From the NCBI GenBank assembly GCA_015501585.1, contig JADNRY010000187.1:61720-125719 (forward strand): DNA of 64,000 nucleotides, written 5' to 3'. Source of the DNA: Rhodocollybia butyracea. Its lineage: Eukaryota > Basidiomycota > Agaricomycetes > Agaricales > Omphalotaceae. The notes below the pieces were generated by a model. That model saw only the letters and a program-made list of their open reading frames with translations, was not told the DNA's origin and searched no databases. Positions 61,171 through 64,000 of this stretch are shown piece after piece (within the stretch, counting starts at the first letter, position 1; each line of letters starts with the position of its first letter). A program made the translations under genes and the position numbers.

Positions 61171-61322
61171 ATGTATATAGCACGAAAAATATCGAAACAA
61201 GAAACCAAGGATTAACGAGGGTTGTATCAAAGATACTGAGATTCGGATACAACTACATAGTACTAGTATTCATCGAATATTCCCAAGAATAATCTAGCAT
61301 GTTCGGGTAGGAAAGAGGAAAC
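60857..61322. other. Intergenic region after the phospholipase array
   Basis: About 470 bp. The left half is the copy C downstream tail. No gene recognised in the rest. Confidence 0.5.
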
Positions 61323-62323
61323 AATGGGAGGGAGTGGCGCAAATACGGCAGTGGAAAAGGGCCATATTATTGGAACGAGAAGGATCGGCGCTTGAATAAG
61401 CCCCTATTTGATCTTTTCGTCTGGCGCCTCGTCTTACCGCTGAACAGCGCGATATCGCTCTAGAATGGGCGAAAGAGATATTCAACTATGAGTGCCTCAG
61501 TGATGGACATGCGGCCATTCTTCGACAACATCCCAACGGTTCCGCAGAAGCATATGAAAGATACAGTATCAATGCCCCACCCGTTGGCTCTATTCCCCTT
61601 CCAGATCAACTCGATTCCTGCATTGCTATCGCTGAGAAAGCTGCTTTGCAGGAATGTGTGACTTTGGAAGAGTACGAGTGCTTTTCTACCGTCTTTATCA
61701 TAATTCTTACTGTTGATTCAGTCGCATTGCATCTGTCAGCGCATGCTTGTTCTTATGCCAAGTCAAAATGAGGCGCTATGCTGAAAAAGATTATGATACG
61801 TACTATGAAATGCTTCGTCTCAGGACCAAATTGCAGTATGCCTTTAATCTTACTATGTTCTTCTCAACTTCAAGATAATCAGCTCTGCAGGGACGAAAAT
61901 CCTTGCCCGCGTGTTGAAGCTGTGTTTCCAGCACATCCCCACCCCTTCCTGAAAAAGGCTCTGGGGATGGAAGACCTCCCTGCAGCATCCGTCCCTCCAC
62001 CAGTCGATTCGGAATCTCCTGATGTCCTTCAAGGCTCCGCTTTTACTTCAGATGCTATCCAAGGTCTCAGCCGCCATGAAGTTACTCCGAACGACATCAA
62101 GGCATACAAGCGGAACTCTGAATTGCTTATGGATATAGTGTTCATCGTACCCAAAGATGGTGGCGAGGAAGACATATTCAGGGTATCTTGGGTGTTGACG
62201 AGAAGTAAAGAGAAACTTTTCTATGTTGTCTTTGCTGATGAAGGACCAGACGCTCTCTGCTACAATAGTGATGATTTCTTTGCTCTTCTTCAGTCTGCGA
62301 AACGTGTTACTTGTGTGGAATGA
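61323..62323 (+). CDS. Hypothetical fungal protein, 5' end uncertain
   Basis: No family recognised. The model is about 61323-61677, 61722-61835 and 61891-62323; exons two and three close in frame to the TGA at 62321. Visible sequence: GPYYWNEKDRRLNKPLFDLF, then PRLTAEQRDIALEWAKEIFN, YERYSINAPPVGSIPLPDQL, KMRRYAEKDYDTYYEMLRLR, HPHPFLKKALGMEDL and KLFYVVFADEGPDALCYNSD. The first two pieces are in different frames; one C missing in CC at 61427-61428 would join them as VWRPRLTAEQ. No membrane segment or signal peptide is seen; the protein looks soluble. No in-frame ATG is evident before 61323, so an upstream exon or another indel is likely. Confidence 0.55.
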
Positions 62324-63087
62324 ATATTGTAAAGCTTGCTCTTGTACTGTGTAACTTAAATAACTTGCAGATGAAATGTATACTTGCCGTATAGTACTCC
62401 TTACCCGTACAAGGATGTGTCGAGCCGAAAGATATGCCAAAAATTCTAAGTACTGCGTTATGTGCGTCGCCGTATTGGATCATTGCGTATTTTTGTTTCA
62501 AGCTTGAAGCTTCGATGGAGCCAAAGTGGACTCGAGAGTAATTGACATTCTGCGTAGACTTATTCCATTAGCGCCAAATCCGCTCTTGGTGAACCCCATG
62601 TCAGAGTAGTTGCAATGAAACATTTCTGGGGGATGGCCTTGATGGCCACAGAGCGACGAAGTATGTGCATCCCATAGGATAACTATGCAGTTTGTTCTTC
62701 AATCAGCGTCGAATTCGTCAAAGCACCGGACAGAAGACTCAAAATTGGACATCGACTCACTGTATAGGAAACCAAGCGAGATGTATGTCAGTCGCAACCC
62801 CGAACGGTTATCTCCTCTTGAACAATCCTTTATTGAAACCTGTGGGATTACGACACACAGAGATTTCGACATTCCCTTGGCAGCCTCCCTCAGCGCAGCA
62901 CGATTAAGCTTTCAACATTTTTCTAAATATACATCGAAAGTAAGCGTGCTGTGTCCATGGTCGTCACAAGGGAAACAAAAATAAAGATACATCTCAGTCC
63001 ACCACACCTCTCACCACAGACCCACACATCTTACACATACCTCACGTCTGAATTCCACCACTTCCAGCAACCAAACACTATAGACTC
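62324..63087. other. Intergenic region with one doubtful open frame
   Basis: About 760 bp. A plus-strand frame at 62685-62984 (99 residues, starting MQFVLQSASNSS, with LSPLEQSFIETCGITTH) has no recognised relatives and no clear splice pattern; it may be a small gene or chance. Confidence 0.35.
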
Positions 63088-63959
63088 TCATTCCTTTGGT
63101 AGCAATTCACTTGGTGGCGTCATCTGCGTCTCTCTTGGATCAGTATCACTATACTTCATCTCGCTTCTAACGCCTATTATCTGGAGAGTCGTACTAGCAA
63201 ATGGAATCAAATTTCAGATTCCAATACGTGTAAGTAAGTCGATGAGAAAACAAATGAGCCATGACAGTTTCACAAAAACAATAGAGAAAACTCACGCTAC
63301 GACCGTGCAAGTCCATCCAATCCACAAAAAGCACACATAGGCGATGTTCGCGGGGTAAGTATTGTATTCTGAGTTTGAATAGAGAGTTGTTTACAACGTA
63401 AAAAGGGTCTGAAAATGCTTAGAAGTACGCACTGAGCGGTGGGCGAAAGAAAATATCAGTGTATTGTTGTTGTAGTTCCTCTGAAGCACCTGTGATGGAT
63501 GCTGAATTCCTAGCGACGACAACCTGTTTGAAGTGTTTGGTGAATATAAGAAAGCAGTGCGACGGGACACGACAGTGAATAAGCGGGTAAACACGTACAG
63601 AGCTTACAAGAGCGGCAGCAAGTAGACCGCCAGTAGAAACGACGGAGCTAATCGTCCGCGTGTAGTTGTACCACCTGGGAAATGTCGTGCGACTCGGCCA
63701 TAATACGAGGATGAGAAATTCCACCCCGAAGATTACGCCGATGAAGGAACAGAAGACAAGGGTCAGGATTTCGCCAGCGACTATGTCATCGTTGTGAAGT
63801 CCAACCTGCGAACGAGGAGGAAGGAATGAAGAGAGAGAGGCAGAGTCATTCCATCAGCTATGCTTCGTTTTGTCGGGCAGATAATGAGCTTACTTTTATA
63901 CCGTTGAAATCCAAGGCGTATTTCTGGACATTCGTTTGGAGATGATCGTACTTGGACAT
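63088..63959 (-). CDS. Small multi-pass membrane protein, unknown function
   Basis: 177 residues in five exons (63959-63894, 63805-63608, 63523-63433, 63368-63296, 63193-63088), exactly in frame. It begins MSKYDHLQTNVQKYALDFNG, followed by a hydrophobic pair (VAGEILTLVFCSFIGVIFGV, EFLILVLWPS). A second helix follows (SSVVSTGGLLAAAL), then a loop (GASEELQQQYTDIFFRPPL) and a third helix (NIAYVCFLWIGWTCTVV). The tail is hydrophilic and ends PPSELLPKE. Three or four membrane spans are likely. It resembles small uncharacterised agaricomycete membrane proteins; no function is proposed. Confidence 0.75.
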
Positions 63960-64000
63960 CGAGAAGGTGCCGGGATAGTTGCACCGATGCAGATGTTTTG

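Overview
The window is nuclear DNA of a filamentous basidiomycete, most likely a mushroom-forming Agaricomycete. Genes are dense on both strands and cut by many introns of about 45-60 nt. The repertoire fits: a GH7 cellulase with a C-terminal CBM1, an SRPK-type kinase, an F-box/propeller-like protein, a Zn2Cys6 regulator, a DUF4238 protein, and kinases with an HGDLKGCN-type catalytic loop. I see no rRNA, tRNA, CRISPR array or intact transposon. All exon maps were derived by hand from splice signals, phase and family motifs. Almost every model closes in frame, but individual borders may be off by a base or two.

Layout. 1-2.0 kb: 5' part of a SAC-domain phosphoinositide phosphatase that runs off the left edge. 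2.1-5.1 kb: Rap1-type Myb protein. 5.5-7.1 kb: SRPK-like kinase. 7.5-9.3 kb: F-box protein. 9.6-13.2 kb: short tailless myosin. 13.4-16.8 kb: Zn2Cys6 transcription factor. 17.6-20.0 kb: DHHC palmitoyltransferase. 20.1-21.9 kb: Osm1-type fumarate reductase. 22.1-23.3 kb: phosphopantetheine adenylyltransferase. 24.2-26.2 kb: secreted GH7-CBM1 cellobiohydrolase. 26.4-27.4 kb: aldo-keto reductase. 27.9-30.3 kb: amino-acid permease. 30.4-31.5 kb: proteasome beta5. 32.0-34.9 kb: a DUF4238-protein kinase fusion. 35.6-36.6 kb: Sar1. 36.7-38.2 kb: GPI mannosyltransferase I. 38.2-39.5 kb: conserved protein with a retropepsin-like region. 39.6-40.7 kb: Ubc9. 40.9-41.5 kb: Snu13. 41.7-42.5 kb: mS38/Cox24. 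42.8-43.9 kb: unresolved gene. 44.2-46.1 kb: Ecm14-like pseudo-carboxypeptidase. 46.5-48.1 kb: Asa1. 48.3-48.9 kb: GMF. 49.1-51.6 kb: MFS transporter. 52-61 kb: a secreted phospholipase B gene present three times in tandem, with a deleted relic of the MFS gene between copies A and B. 61.3-62.3 kb: unknown gene. 63.1-64.0 kb: small membrane protein.

Most of the window (13-42 kb) is unrelated housekeeping genes in good reading frame. Two stretches differ. From about 4.5 to 10.4 kb four neighbouring, unrelated genes are each broken by single-base indels, most of them in short homopolymers; this looks more like locally poor sequence than gene death. From 50 to 61 kb the MFS-phospholipase segment was duplicated and rearranged; only the middle phospholipase copy is intact, while the outer two carry one frame-breaking change each, both in the same part of exon 2.

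The most novel items are the DUF4238-kinase fusion, the phospholipase array with its chimeric MFS relic, the unusually visible set of GC-AG introns, the tailless myosin, and the two-part conserved protein at 38-39 kb.
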